NCBI RefSeq assembly: GCF_031085175.1
Contig: NZ_JAVHUY010000003.1
Coordinates: 124,001-188,000 of the forward strand
Reading direction: 5' to 3'
DNA: 64,000 nt
Source: Phytohabitans maris
GTDB lineage: Bacteria; Actinomycetota; Actinomycetes; Mycobacteriales; Micromonosporaceae
The position numbers and the translations under genes are program-made. The notes under the pieces were generated by a model. The model did no database searches. It had not been told where the DNA came from and saw only the letters and a program-made list of their open reading frames with translations. Shown in pieces: positions 1-8,841 of this stretch; positions within the stretch are counted from its first letter, which is position 1; every line of letters starts with the position of its first letter.

Positions 1-1080
1 CAGCTCCCAGGCGTAGACGCCGCTGGGCAGGTCCGGCGGGAGCAGCGCCTCGCCCTGGAACCGCCAGCCGCAGTCGGTCATGTCGTCGCGGTGGAAGTGC
101 AGCGCGGCGTACTGCTCCGGGGCGAAGCGGAAGTCGGTGACGTCGCCGGTCCAGCCCGAGGAGCGGACCGCGCGCTGCGGATGGTGCACCGCCGTCCCGT
201 GCAGCCCGCCCGGGCCCACGTCGCGGACCAGAGCGGTGTCGCCGATCCCGGCCCGGCCGATCGCCGCCGCCAGGTCCCAGTGGGCCAGCAGCGCGCGATG
301 GCGGGCCAGCTCGGCCCGTGACCCGGTGGCGGTCGCGTCGGCGACCAGGACCGGGCTCTCGATCCGCCCGTCGTACGGCCGGATCGCGGCGCCGCCGGTG
401 CCGGCGCGGGCGCCGTTCTCGATGCCGGCGCGGGCCCAGAACAGCGGCCCGCTCGCGGGTACCGGTGCGGCCGCCAGGGTCGAGCGGGAGGTGCGGGGCG
501 GCTCCGGGCGGCGCACCGCGTGGTTGGACTCGAAGGTGCCGGCCGGCGCGACGGTCAGGGCCACGTCGCCGCCGGCCCGGCCGCCGACGGTCGCGGTCAG
601 CTCGTACCAGCAGCCGGCCTGGGCCACCGGCCCGGCGGTGACCTCGACCGGCCCCGCGGTGGTCGCGACCCGCAGCGTGAACCGCCCGCCGCCGTCGAGC
701 CCCACCGCCCAGCCCGAGCCCCGCTCCGGACGGCCGTGCGCGAGCAGGTCCTGGTCGCCGGCCCCGGGGCGGGTCGGCATCGCGGCGAGCGCCACCACCA
801 GCCCGTCCGGGCCCGCGCCGGGCAGGTCGTCGACCCGCACGTACGAGCCGACCGCCGTCTGCTGCTCGATCCCGTCGCCGCCGATCGGTGCGACGGCGCC
901 GACCCGCTCCTGGCGCCGCTCCACACCGGCCGCCGGGATGGCCAGCGCCCGCAGGCGGACCAGCTCGGCGCGCCATCGGGCGGCCGTGGTGCTGACCGCC
1001 AGGCGGACGGTGTCACCGGGGCGGTAGGAGACCCGGTCGCAGTAGCCCAGGACCCCGGGCGGGACCAGGCGCCCGGTCAC
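1..1080 (-). CDS. N,N-dimethylformamidase-like large (beta) subunit, partial
   Basis: This is the N-terminal 360 residues of a protein that continues beyond the left edge. The reverse strand is open from a GTG at 1080. Its start (LVPPGVLGYCDRVSYRPGDTV) matches the opening of N,N-dimethylformamidase beta subunits, which typically read GYAD..S..PGETV. The beta-rich middle (for example ENGARAGTGGAAIRPYDGRI) fits the lectin-like part of that family. The family hydrolyses N-substituted formamides to formate and an amine, and large subunits are about 750 residues, so roughly half is missing. The GTG start overlaps the stop of the small-subunit gene by 4 nt (GTGA), implying translational coupling. 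The exact substrate cannot be read from sequence, and a relative acting on another N-alkyl amide is possible. Confidence 0.8.
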   Translation of the reverse strand, partial: MTGRLVPPGVLGYCDRVSYRPGDTVRLAVSTTAARWRAELVRLRALAIPAAGVERRQERVGAVAPIGGDGIEQQTAVGSYVRVDDLPGAGPDGLVVALAAMPTRPGAGDQDLLAHGRPERGSGWAVGLDGGGRFTLRVATTAGPVEVTAGPVAQAGCWYELTATVGGRAGGDVALTVAPAGTFESNHAVRRPEPPRTSRSTLAAAPVPASGPLFWARAGIENGARAGTGGAAIRPYDGRIESPVLVADATATGSRAELARHRALLAHWDLAAAIGRAGIGDTALVRDVGPGGLHGTAVHHPQRAVRSSGWTGDVTDFRFAPEQYAALHFHRDDMTDCGWRFQGEALLPPDLPSGVYAWEL

Positions 1081-1412
1081 CAGGTCACGCCGTAGTCGCG
1101 CAGCCGGTGGACCAGCACGGCGTGCTCGGCCGCGTCGCGGGTGGCGTGGCGCGCGCCGTCGAGCAGGCGCGGGGCCCCGCCGCGGACCGGCGGCCGGACG
1201 CCGACCGCGAACCCGCCGGGCGTGCGGACGATGAGATAGCGCGGCTTGTCCGGGTCGGGGTTGCGGCGCACGAAGTCCATGACCTCGACCAGGTCCCGCG
1301 AGTACGGGCCGGTGGGGCGGGCCGCCGCCTCCGCCATCAGCGCCGCCGTCACCAGCGGCCGGACCCGGTTCTCCAGGATCCATTCGTCCTGTGTGGACAG
1401 TACCACGGTCAC
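1077..1412 (-). CDS. N,N-dimethylformamidase-like small (alpha) subunit
   Basis: A protein of 111 residues. I chose the GTG at 1412 because a strong ribosome site (GGAGGAGAGGC) lies just upstream; an upstream ATG at 1469 would add residues that look non-coding. Size and position match the small alpha subunit of dimethylformamidase, which is about 130 residues and is encoded directly before the large subunit. Visible features are an N-terminal amphipathic helix (DEWILENRVRPLVTAALMAE), a central YLIVRTPGGFAVGV strand pair and a C-terminal helix. No catalytic motif is expected in this subunit. It lies 81 nt downstream of the glutamine-synthetase-like gene. That gap contains two copies of GCGCACCGGAAGGC in the transcribed strand. 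Confidence 0.7.
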   Translation of the reverse strand: MTVVLSTQDEWILENRVRPLVTAALMAEAAARPTGPYSRDLVEVMDFVRRNPDPDKPRYLIVRTPGGFAVGVRPPVRGGAPRLLDGARHATRDAAEHAVLVHRLRDYGVTW

Positions 1413-1493
1413 GCCTCTCCTCCCGATCCCGGCGCCGCGGCCTTCCGGTGCGCCGCCGCTTTCCCGCACCGCGCCGCCTTCCGGTGCGCGGCC

Positions 1494-3020
1494 TCAGAAC
1501 ATGCCGAAGTACTCGCGCTGCTCCCAGTCCGAGACGTGCAGCAGGTAGCGCTCGAACTCGGCCCGCTTCAGGTGCGCGTACCAGTCGACCACGACGTCGC
1601 CGAGCGCCTCGCGGAAGGTCGCGTCGGACTCCAGCGCCGCCACGGACTCGCCGAGCGAGCGGGGCAGCCGGGGCGCCGACGCCTCGTACGGCGCGGTCGT
1701 CGGCGGGCGCAGGGTCAGCCGCCGGGTGATGCCGTCGAGGCCGCTGACCGCCTGCGCGGCGATGTACAGGTACGGGTTGGCCGCCGGCTCGCCGGAGCGG
1801 TTCTCCAGCCGGGTGGCCGGGTCGCCGGGACCGCCGACCACGCGCACCATGGCGCCCTTGTTGTCCACGCCCCAGGCGATCCGGTCCGGGGCCAGCGAGT
1901 ACGGCTGGTACCGCTTGTACCCGTTGACGGTCGGCGTCGTGAACGCGGCCGCGGCGGTGGCGTGCCGCAGGAGCCCCTCCAGGTACGAGCGGCCGGTGAC
2001 CGACAGCGGCTCGGTGTCCGCGACGCCGGGCACGAACGCGGCGCGGCCGGTGCGCAGGTCGGTCAGCGACTGGTGCAGGTGCCACCCGGTGGACGCCGTC
2101 TCGGCTCCCTGCGGCCGGGACATGAACGTCGCGTGGTAGCCGTGCCGGCGGGCGATCTGCCGGACCGCGCTGCGCCCCACCAGCACCGCGTCCGCGGTCA
2201 CCGCCGCGTCGGCCGCCGCCATGGTCAGTTCGAGCTGGCTGGGTCCGAACTCCAGCTCGATCGAGCGCAGCGGCAGGTCGAGCGAGGTCAGCCCGGTGTA
2301 GAGCGCCTGCACCAGCTCGTCCAGGCCGTCCAGCGTCTCCTCGTGCAGCAGCTGGGACCCGGCCGTGGTCGGGCCGGCGACCGGAGCCACACCGGGCGCG
2401 CCGGGGCGGCCGACCCGGTCGCCGGCGAGCCCCTCGCCGGTGGCGCGGAAGACGTGGAACTCCAGCTCCGCGCCGACGGTCATCCGGTACCCCCGCTGGG
2501 CGAGCGCGCCCAGCTGCTTGCGCAGCAGGCCGCGGGTGCAGAACGGCACCGGCGAGCCGTCCGGGAAGCGCACGTCGCACAGCACCCACCCGGTGCGCCG
2601 GGCCCACGGCACGACCCGGAAGGAGGTCGGGTCCGGGACGAGCACGATGTCGCCGGCCCCGGAGAAACCCGCCACGCCCACCTTCGGGTCGGCCGCGAAC
2701 ACCGGGTACACCGACTTGCCGGAGGTGTCCTTGAGCAGCAGCGAGCTCGGCGCGGTGAGGCCGGAGCGCATGGCCGCGGCGACCGCCGACCGGGCGATGG
2801 TCTTGCCGCGGAGGATGCCGTGCTGGTCGGCGAAGCCGAAGCGGACCATCTCGATCCCCAGCTCGTCGATCACCCGGCGCATCTGGGCCGCGGCGGCGTA
2901 CTGCGGGTCGCTCCACAGGTCGTGCCGGTCGACGAAGCCGCCCCGGTCCTTGTCCAGCATCGGGCGGGCGCTGGCCCCGCCGCCGCCCTCGGCGACGTCG
3001 CGCTCGTCGACGTTACGCAT
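1494..3020 (-). CDS. Glutamine synthetase family protein (probable gamma-glutamyl ligase)
   Basis: A protein of 508 residues of the glutamine synthetase superfamily. It carries the GAELEFH metal/glutamate motif, a GWHLHQSL motif matching the ATP/metal site of GlnA, and an ENR-containing C-terminal signature followed by ANPYLYIAA. It is longer and more divergent than housekeeping GlnA and sits in a catabolic operon. It resembles GlnA-like enzymes that gamma-glutamylate amines (ethanolamine, polyamines, isopropylamine, aniline) rather than ammonia. The ATG overlaps the end of the Rieske gene by 8 nt, so the two are translationally coupled. Inference: it ligates glutamate to an amine that is then oxidised or deamidated by neighbours. 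FluG-like or nitrogen-sensing roles are less likely. Confidence 0.85.
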   Translation of the reverse strand: MRNVDERDVAEGGGGASARPMLDKDRGGFVDRHDLWSDPQYAAAAQMRRVIDELGIEMVRFGFADQHGILRGKTIARSAVAAAMRSGLTAPSSLLLKDTSGKSVYPVFAADPKVGVAGFSGAGDIVLVPDPTSFRVVPWARRTGWVLCDVRFPDGSPVPFCTRGLLRKQLGALAQRGYRMTVGAELEFHVFRATGEGLAGDRVGRPGAPGVAPVAGPTTAGSQLLHEETLDGLDELVQALYTGLTSLDLPLRSIELEFGPSQLELTMAAADAAVTADAVLVGRSAVRQIARRHGYHATFMSRPQGAETASTGWHLHQSLTDLRTGRAAFVPGVADTEPLSVTGRSYLEGLLRHATAAAAFTTPTVNGYKRYQPYSLAPDRIAWGVDNKGAMVRVVGGPGDPATRLENRSGEPAANPYLYIAAQAVSGLDGITRRLTLRPPTTAPYEASAPRLPRSLGESVAALESDATFREALGDVVVDWYAHLKRAEFERYLLHVSDWEQREYFGMF

Positions 3021-4341
3021 CGGCCGGCTCCGGCCGGGTCCGATGCCAGGGCGAGGCGCGCCGCCGCTCGGCCTCCTTCTCCCGCCAGCGCTCCTGCCAC
3101 CCGTCGCTGGCGGCGACCAGGTCGACGGCGTGCGGACCGACGAACCGGGCCGCCTCGGCCTCGTCCGCCGGGTGCGCGGGGAGTGTGCCGCCGGAGTGGA
3201 ACGCGTCGATCGCGCGCAGCAGCAGCCGGCGGTTGGCGGTGATGGCGCGGTCGGAGACGCCGAGCCGCTCCACCGTCCGGTCCTGGATCGGGCCCATGCT
3301 CTCCACCGCCCACTGGTCGTGGACGTTGATGTCCAACCCCATCCCGGTGTACGTGAGGTCGCGCTGCTCGACCGGGTCGAACCCCCAGTCGTTGGAGCGG
3401 TTGCGCAGCGGCCGGTAGTCGGGCAGGGAGACGCCTTCGAGCCGCTGGCGCAGCAGCGTCTCCTTGTCGGTCTTCTCGGCGAAGTCGTAGAAGATCATGT
3501 ACCAGTAGTGGTTTTCGTCGTCGATCGGGACGTGCCACTGGGTGAAGACCTTGGTGTTGCCGAACGGCACCACGAACGCGTTCGGAAACAGCAGGTTGGT
3601 CACCCGCACGTGCTTGATCTCCTCGGTGAGCTGGCGGACGGCGAAGACCCGCAGCCCGTGCTCGGCGCTCTCCACCTCGATGTCGGGCCGGTAGTGGTCG
3701 CCGACGAGCTTCGACAGCTTGGTGCCGGTGCCCTCCACCTCCTCGCTGAACTGCTGGCCGTACACGTCGCGGGGGTCCTCGCCGACGAACCGGTGCAGGA
3801 ACGAGACGTGGCTCGGGTCGATGCCGCCCTCCAGGCCCTGCAGCCAGTTGCACTCCCAGAGCCCCTTGAAGGCGAACGTGTACTCCTCCGGCGCGGTGAA
3901 GCAGTCGTACGCCGGGAAGGGTGGCGGGTCGCCGGCGCCCATGTAGGTGAAGACGATGCCGTTGCGCTCCACGCACGGGTAGCTGGCGATGCGGATCTTG
4001 TCCAGGAACCGGCTGTGCGGCGGCTCGGCCGGCTGCTCCACGCAGCGCCCCTCGGCGTTGTAGAGCCAGCCGTGGTAGAGGCAGCGCAGCCCGCCGTCCT
4101 CCAGCCGGCCGTAGGCGAGGTCGACGCCGCGGTGCGCGCAGAAGCGGCTGATCAGCCCCCACCCGCCGGCCCGGGCGAAGAGGACCAGATCCTCGCCGAG
4201 CAGCCGGATCGCCTTGACCGGGCGGTCGGTGGGCATCTCCGAGACCAGCGCGGCCGGCTGCCAGTAGGCGCGCATCAGCCCGCCCAGCGCGGTGCCGGGC
4301 CCGGTCCGGGTGAGCTTGTCGTTGTCGGCTCGTCGCAGCAC
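3013..4341 (-). CDS. Rieske non-heme iron oxygenase, alpha subunit
   Basis: A protein of 442 residues. The N-terminal Rieske domain shows C68-A-H70 and C87-L-Y-H90 (FCAHRG and CLYHGW), which ligate a [2Fe-2S] cluster. The catalytic domain contains D175-P-S-H178-x4-H183, typical of the mononuclear iron site and electron-transfer Asp of phthalate-dioxygenase-type enzymes. Such oxygenases hydroxylate aromatics or demethylate O- and N-methyl groups. No ferredoxin or reductase gene is adjacent, so electrons must come from elsewhere. The GTG start at 4341 has a CCGGAGG ribosome site 6 nt away. It is first in a leftward operon with the glutamine-synthetase-like ligase and the dimethylformamidase genes. 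Confidence 0.92.
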   Translation of the reverse strand: MLRRADNDKLTRTGPGTALGGLMRAYWQPAALVSEMPTDRPVKAIRLLGEDLVLFARAGGWGLISRFCAHRGVDLAYGRLEDGGLRCLYHGWLYNAEGRCVEQPAEPPHSRFLDKIRIASYPCVERNGIVFTYMGAGDPPPFPAYDCFTAPEEYTFAFKGLWECNWLQGLEGGIDPSHVSFLHRFVGEDPRDVYGQQFSEEVEGTGTKLSKLVGDHYRPDIEVESAEHGLRVFAVRQLTEEIKHVRVTNLLFPNAFVVPFGNTKVFTQWHVPIDDENHYWYMIFYDFAEKTDKETLLRQRLEGVSLPDYRPLRNRSNDWGFDPVEQRDLTYTGMGLDINVHDQWAVESMGPIQDRTVERLGVSDRAITANRRLLLRAIDAFHSGGTLPAHPADEAEAARFVGPHAVDLVAASDGWQERWREKEAERRRASPWHRTRPEPADA

Positions 4342-4363
4342 TGCCGCCTCCGGGGTCGCTTTG

Positions 4364-4434
4364 TGGATCCAATCTTAAGCATTACGGATCCCGCATGGAA
4401 GCGAACATACCCACACCAGGCTCAAGTGGGTCCA
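4364..4434. promoter_or_regulatory. GATC-core octamer array between the Rieske and gntR genes
   Basis: The divergent intergenic region holds TGGATCCA at 4364-4371, CGGATCCC at 4385-4392 and TGGGTCCA at 4427-4434. The spacing is 21 and 42 bp, or two and four helical turns. The same octamer family with the same spacing recurs upstream of three other leftward units in this island. The natural inference is an operator array for the adjacent FCD-GntR regulator, controlling both its own gene and the Rieske operon. Confidence 0.6.
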
Positions 4435-4519
4435 CATGGCCCGTACTCTGCTATCGTTGGGTGGCTATGCCGTCGTGTGGCTATACGGCTGTGCGGGGCG
4501 ACACGAGGAGAGTGGCGGC

Positions 4520-5248
4520 TTGACGATCGAGTCCGACGAGTTGGCGCCGGCGCGCAAGACGGGTGCGGCCCTCGTCGACGACCTGGCCGACCGGATTCGC
4601 AACCGCATCATGACCGGCGAGATCCCCATCGGGGCCCAGCTGCGCCAGGCGGAGCTGGCCAGCGACTTCGGCGTCTCCCGCACGCCGGTGCGGGAGGCGC
4701 TACGCCAGCTGCAGACCAGCGGCCTGATCGAGGTGCTGCCCAACCGGGGCGCCGTGGTCAGCGTCCCGGCCCCGTGGGACGTCCGCGAGGCGTACGAGGT
4801 GCGCGCCGAGCTGGAGGCGCTGGCCGCCGCGCGCGCGGTGCGCCGGATCACCCGCGACCAGATCGAGCAGCTGCGCGTGGCCAACCGGGAGATGTACGAC
4901 TACTCCCTGGCCCGCAGCACCGGCACCGCCCCCGACGAGCGCGACCACCGGCGCAGCAACGACCTGTTCCACACGCTGATCGCGAGCATCTCCGGCAACG
5001 CCCGGCTGGCCAAGGCGATCAACGACATCAACGAGACCTTTCCCCGCAACGTGTCGGCCCAGCTGATCGTCAACGACAGCCGCCACCGGGACGAAAACTT
5101 CCGGGAGCACGAGCGGATCCTGCAGGCCCTCGCCGACGGCGACGCCGAGCGGGCCGCCGCCGAGATGCGCCAGCACGTCGTCGACGCCGGTGAGCAGCTC
5201 GCCCGCTGGTACGAGCTGCGCTCCTCCACCGTCTTCCGCGGCGAGTAG
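4520..5248 (+). CDS. GntR family (FCD) transcriptional regulator
   Basis: A protein of 242 residues if translation begins at the TTG at 4520, which follows a GAGGAG ribosome site. An ATG at 4436 would add 28 residues encoded by what looks like promoter DNA. The winged helix (LRQAELASDFGVSRTPVREA, then a QTSGLIEVLPNRGAVV wing) is classic FadR/GntR. The all-alpha C-terminal part with spaced R, H and D residues fits the FCD ligand-binding domain. It is followed after 4 nt by an isochorismatase-like gene. Most FCD regulators are repressors released by a pathway metabolite, and repeated TGGATCCA-type octamers in this island are its probable targets. Confidence 0.92.
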   Translation: MTIESDELAPARKTGAALVDDLADRIRNRIMTGEIPIGAQLRQAELASDFGVSRTPVREALRQLQTSGLIEVLPNRGAVVSVPAPWDVREAYEVRAELEALAAARAVRRITRDQIEQLRVANREMYDYSLARSTGTAPDERDHRRSNDLFHTLIASISGNARLAKAINDINETFPRNVSAQLIVNDSRHRDENFREHERILQALADGDAERAAAEMRQHVVDAGEQLARWYELRSSTVFRGE

Positions 5249-5252
5249 CGGG

Positions 5253-5879
5253 ATGGGCACGCCCCTTCTGACGCCGCCCGCCGTGGTGGGCAACGCGGTG
5301 CTCCTCGTGGTCGACATCCAGGGCGGGGAGGTGCCCGACGACGAGTCCCGCTCGGAGATCGCCCAGATGGGCGGTCGCCGGGAGCGCGCCGCCCGGGTGG
5401 AGCGGCTCATCGACGCGTGCCGGGGGCACGGCGTCCCGGTGGTCTTCGTCCAGGAGGTGCACAAGCCCGGGCTGGTCGACATCGGCCGCGAGCTGGACGG
5501 CGCCGAGGGGCCGCACTGCGTCGAGGGCTGGCCGGAGACCGAGCTCGCCCCGTGGGTGCGGCCCCGCCCCGACGAGTTCCTGATCCGCAAGCGGCGCTAC
5601 TCGGCGTTCTTCGGCACCGAGCTGGAGATCGTGCTCAAGGCGTACAAGGCGGAGACGGTCCTGCTCATCGGCGGGCTGACCGACGTCTGCATCCATTACA
5701 CGGCGGTCGACGCGCACCAGCACGACTACCGGGTGCGGGTGCTGACCGACTGCGTGGGTGGCTCCTCCCGCGAGGCACACGACGCCGCGCTGCGGGCCGT
5801 CGAGTACCTGCAGCGCGACGCCCTGGTCACCAGCGCGCAGGTCTTCGACTGGCTCGCCGCGAAGAAGCCGGCCGCCTGA
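5253..5879 (+). CDS. Isochorismatase-family cysteine hydrolase
   Basis: A protein of 208 residues starting at ATG 5253, four bases after the gntR stop. The catalytic triad of the family is visible: D21 (VVDIQGG), K113 (LIRKRRYSAFFGT) and C146 (GGLTDVCIHYTAVDA), with the usual cis-peptide region before the Cys. The family includes N-carbamoylsarcosine amidase, nicotinamidase, biuret and ureidoacrylate amidohydrolases. In this context an amide or carbamoyl hydrolysis step is more plausible than isochorismate cleavage. It converges with the next gene, leaving only 2 nt between the two stop codons and no room for a terminator. Confidence 0.88.
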   Translation: MGTPLLTPPAVVGNAVLLVVDIQGGEVPDDESRSEIAQMGGRRERAARVERLIDACRGHGVPVVFVQEVHKPGLVDIGRELDGAEGPHCVEGWPETELAPWVRPRPDEFLIRKRRYSAFFGTELEIVLKAYKAETVLLIGGLTDVCIHYTAVDAHQHDYRVRVLTDCVGGSSREAHDAALRAVEYLQRDALVTSAQVFDWLAAKKPAA

Positions 5880-5881
5880 TC

Positions 5882-6892
5882 TCACTGGCCGAACATGGCC
5901 CGCCGGGGGTTCTCGGTCGTCATCGTGGCCAGCACGCCGGGGTCGATACCGGCCGCGACGGCGTACTCGGCGAACTCCTCGAACAGGAAGCACATCCCCG
6001 GCCCGCCCAGCTCGGCCTGGTGGGAGCGCTGGCTGACGTCCTGGGCGAGCAGGATCTTGCCGGCGAAGCCGCGGTCGACCAGGTGCTTGAGGTAGTCGAC
6101 CCGCCGCTGTAGCTCGGGCACGACGAGCCGGCCGCCGATCTTGCAGGCCATCATGCAGTCGTACTGGACGTAGACGCCGCGGTTGAGCAGGTCGAGCGAG
6201 TACCGCACGTCCTTGACCGTGTCGGCGTGGCCGATCACGATCCGCTCGGGGTCGACGCCCTCGGCGGTCAGGATGTCGATCTGCGCCTCGCCGGTGGGGA
6301 AGGTGGGCGCGTGGGTGCTGACCAGCACGCCGGTCTCGGCCGCCGCCCGGCCGGTCGCCCGGAAGGAGCGCTCCTCGTTCGGCGTGATCTTCGGCTTGTC
6401 GGAGGCGATCTCGCCCAGGAAGCCGGCGCGGACACCGGTGCCGGGGATCTCGTCCAGCAGGTCGGCCACGAGGTAGTCGGCGATCTGGTTGGTGCTGTTT
6501 CGCTCCCACCAGCCCTGGTCCAGGTACGCCTCGAAGTAGTGGCCGGTGCCGAGGACGACGTTGATCCCGGTCCGCTCGGCCATCTCCTTGGTGGCGAGCA
6601 CGTTGGCGACCGAACGCGAGCCGGTGCGCGGGTTCTGCACCTGGTGTGCCGGGTCCCGGTCGTAGTAGACGGGCGCCGCGTAGTCGCTCAGCTCCCCGTT
6701 GGTGACGTCCCACAGCGTCCTGCCGCCGCGCTCGACGAAGCGCCGGATGTCCCGCTCACGCTCGTCCCACACGGTCAGGTACCCGTCCCGCGGCTCGGTG
6801 GGCGTCATGTTGATGAAGACGTGCTCGTGGGTGAGGGTCAACCCGACGTCCTCGGGGCGAAGCGGCCCGGCGACCGACCACACCTGGTCCAT
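5882..6892 (-). CDS. Phosphotriesterase-family metal-dependent hydrolase (intact)
   Basis: A protein of 336 residues from ATG 6892, preceded by AAGGAGTGTC. The metal-site residues of the family are recognisable: H22-x-H24 (LTHEHVF), a glutamate in FLGEIASDK at the bridging position, His in VSTHAPT, His in IGHADT and Asp in LAQDVSQ. The fold is an amidohydrolase TIM barrel. Characterised relatives are lactonases, phosphotriesterases and amide or ester hydrolases, so the substrate is open. It is the last gene of a leftward operon, and the stop of the copper amine oxidase gene lies 8 nt before its ATG. Confidence 0.88.
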   Translation of the reverse strand: MDQVWSVAGPLRPEDVGLTLTHEHVFINMTPTEPRDGYLTVWDERERDIRRFVERGGRTLWDVTNGELSDYAAPVYYDRDPAHQVQNPRTGSRSVANVLATKEMAERTGINVVLGTGHYFEAYLDQGWWERNSTNQIADYLVADLLDEIPGTGVRAGFLGEIASDKPKITPNEERSFRATGRAAAETGVLVSTHAPTFPTGEAQIDILTAEGVDPERIVIGHADTVKDVRYSLDLLNRGVYVQYDCMMACKIGGRLVVPELQRRVDYLKHLVDRGFAGKILLAQDVSQRSHQAELGGPGMCFLFEEFAEYAVAAGIDPGVLATMTTENPRRAMFGQ

Positions 6893-6900
6893 GACACTCC

Positions 6901-8841
6901 TTAGTGGACGGTCTGTTCGCCATCGTGGCAGCAGGCGCCGACGTGGCCGCCGCCTTTGTGGGCCCGTGGGGCCGGCAGGTCCAGCGCCGGGTTGCGGTCG
7001 AAGAAGCCGTCCGGCTCCAGTCGCATGCCGATCCGGTGCACCGACATGATCGGCCACTCCTCCGGGCGGGGGTGGTGGTGGACGCCGACGACCGGCCACA
7101 GCACCAGTTCGGCCCCGTCCAGCGACCGGTCCGCCTCCTGCCAGGCGGTGACGCCGTCCTCGCCCAGCGGCGCCTGGTTGGGGTACTCGCCGGCGATGAA
7201 GCGCTGCGCCGGGTCGTACGGCGTGGCCCACAGCTGCTTGGCCACGAACGGCGCCTTCCGCGCGGCGACGCTGCCGGGGCGCACGTGCAGCCGCGCGGTG
7301 TTCGGCAGGGTGAGCCGGTAGGCGGTCCGGTCGCCGAACCGGTTGGTCCGGGTGCCGCTCTCGACGAGCCAGTGCACCGACCGCGCCGGGTCGCTGGCCC
7401 GGGCCGCCGTCCGCTCGCTGGCGATCGGGGTACGCACCATCCGGCAGGCGTTGCCGTACGGGTTGGCCGCCTCGTCGCCGTCGACCTCGGCGTGCACCTC
7501 GTAGAGGCGGTTGACCGGACCGTCGACGGCCATGTCGAGCCGCAACCCGAAGTAGTGCTGGTGGTTGGGGGCCTGCACGTTGGGGGCGACCATCCGGCCG
7601 TACGGCGGCTCCTGCCCGTCGGCGATGCCGGAGACCGAGAGGATGCCGGTCAGCTTGATCTCCAGGTCGATCATGCCGTCCTGGTAGAAGGACCAGTAGA
7701 AGCCGTAGTCGTAGTTGGCGACGGTGGCGAAGAAGGAGATCACCAGCCGCCGGCTGCGCCGTACGTCGGCCTCCCCGGTGCGGGTGTTGACGTGCTTCCA
7801 GAGCACGGAGAAGTCCTCCTCGTGCAGGCAGACCGCGTTGCCGATGGTGCGCGGCTCGCCGTGCCCGTCGACCACGGCCGCGTCGAAGTACCGGATCTCG
7901 CCGAGGCAGTCGCAGCCAAGCTCCAGCGAGGCGGTCAGCGGCCCGGCGCCGTACTCGCCCCAGTCGAAGAAGTTCTTGCGGTACGCCGTCGGGTCGCTGT
8001 CCAGGTAGGGGACGTACATCTCGTTGACCGCCGCCCGCCGCACGACCGGGCGCCGCTCGTCGCCGTCGTGGTACGTGACGTCGTGCAGGACCAGCCCCTC
8101 GCGGTGCGTGAAGCCGACCCGGAACGACCAGTTCTGCCAGGTGACCAGGTGCCCGTCGACGGTGAACCCCGGCCCCTCGGGCTGGCTGATCTCCAGCGGC
8201 GCCACGTACCGGTCCGGGCCCCAGGTGCCGGAGCGGTAGTTGCCCGCCTCGGTGGCGACCGGGACGACGCCGTGGTCCTCGATCCGCACGACCGCGAGGG
8301 TCTCCAGGTCGACGATCGGCACCAGTCCCGCCACCGGCCGGGCGTACCCGTTGTCGTCCTCGCTCTCCCGGTGCCAGACGGTGCCCCAGGAAAGGCGGCG
8401 ACCGGCCAGGTCGGCCGGCTCGAAGCCGGTGATCGACTCGGGGTCGACCCAGACCAGGCTGGCGTCGGCGATCCCCCGCGCGGCGAGCGCCTTCTGGAAC
8501 GCGGCGTCCTCCCGGCAGGCCTGCGCGACCAGCCGCGCCTCCTCGCTGGACACCCCCGGCCGGCGGGCGTCGACGGGCGTCCAGGAGACGAGCGAGGCGG
8601 GCCGGTCGGTGCCGGAGGTCCAGGCCGCGACCTCCCAGGCGGCGTGCGCCGCCGGGTTCATCACCACCAGCCGCACCGGCCGGCCCTGTCCCGGCGCGAG
8701 GGCCCGGGCCAGGGCCTCCTCGACCGCGATCCCCCAGAAGCGGGGCCGGTCGCCGATCCGGGGGTCGGCGCGGACCAGGGCGACGACCTCGACGATCTCG
8801 GGTACGGTCAGCGGCTCGGTCCAGTGCGCTGCGGTCGTCAT
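6901..8841 (-). CDS. Copper-containing primary amine oxidase (topaquinone enzyme)
   Basis: A protein of 646 residues from ATG 8841, which overlaps the stop of the flavin oxidase gene by 4 nt. The motif ANYDYG places the topaquinone precursor Tyr at 377. The catalytic base is D293 in NFFDWGEYG, two copper His are H427 and H429 in NHQHYFGLRLD, and a third can come from the HHH cluster near the C-terminus. The enzyme oxidises primary amines to aldehydes with release of ammonia and hydrogen peroxide. No signal peptide is seen. In this operon it could deaminate the amine freed by the amidase or formamidase steps, passing the aldehyde to the aldehyde dehydrogenase nearby. Confidence 0.95.
   Translation of the reverse strand: MTTAAHWTEPLTVPEIVEVVALVRADPRIGDRPRFWGIAVEEALARALAPGQGRPVRLVVMNPAAHAAWEVAAWTSGTDRPASLVSWTPVDARRPGVSSEEARLVAQACREDAAFQKALAARGIADASLVWVDPESITGFEPADLAGRRLSWGTVWHRESEDDNGYARPVAGLVPIVDLETLAVVRIEDHGVVPVATEAGNYRSGTWGPDRYVAPLEISQPEGPGFTVDGHLVTWQNWSFRVGFTHREGLVLHDVTYHDGDERRPVVRRAAVNEMYVPYLDSDPTAYRKNFFDWGEYGAGPLTASLELGCDCLGEIRYFDAAVVDGHGEPRTIGNAVCLHEEDFSVLWKHVNTRTGEADVRRSRRLVISFFATVANYDYGFYWSFYQDGMIDLEIKLTGILSVSGIADGQEPPYGRMVAPNVQAPNHQHYFGLRLDMAVDGPVNRLYEVHAEVDGDEAANPYGNACRMVRTPIASERTAARASDPARSVHWLVESGTRTNRFGDRTAYRLTLPNTARLHVRPGSVAARKAPFVAKQLWATPYDPAQRFIAGEYPNQAPLGEDGVTAWQEADRSLDGAELVLWPVVGVHHHPRPEEWPIMSVHRIGMRLEPDGFFDRNPALDLPAPRAHKGGGHVGACCHDGEQTVH

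Noticed and set aside
1413-1493. Duplicated GCGCACCGGAAGGC in the gap between the GS-like and small-subunit genes as a regulatory element
   Set aside because: Only two short GC-rich copies without symmetry and inside an operon; it could be chance duplication.
1107-3242. A 711-codon forward frame antisense to the glutamine-synthetase-like gene
   Set aside because: Composition is Arg/Gly/Val/His-rich without any motif, while the opposite strand carries complete GS motifs.
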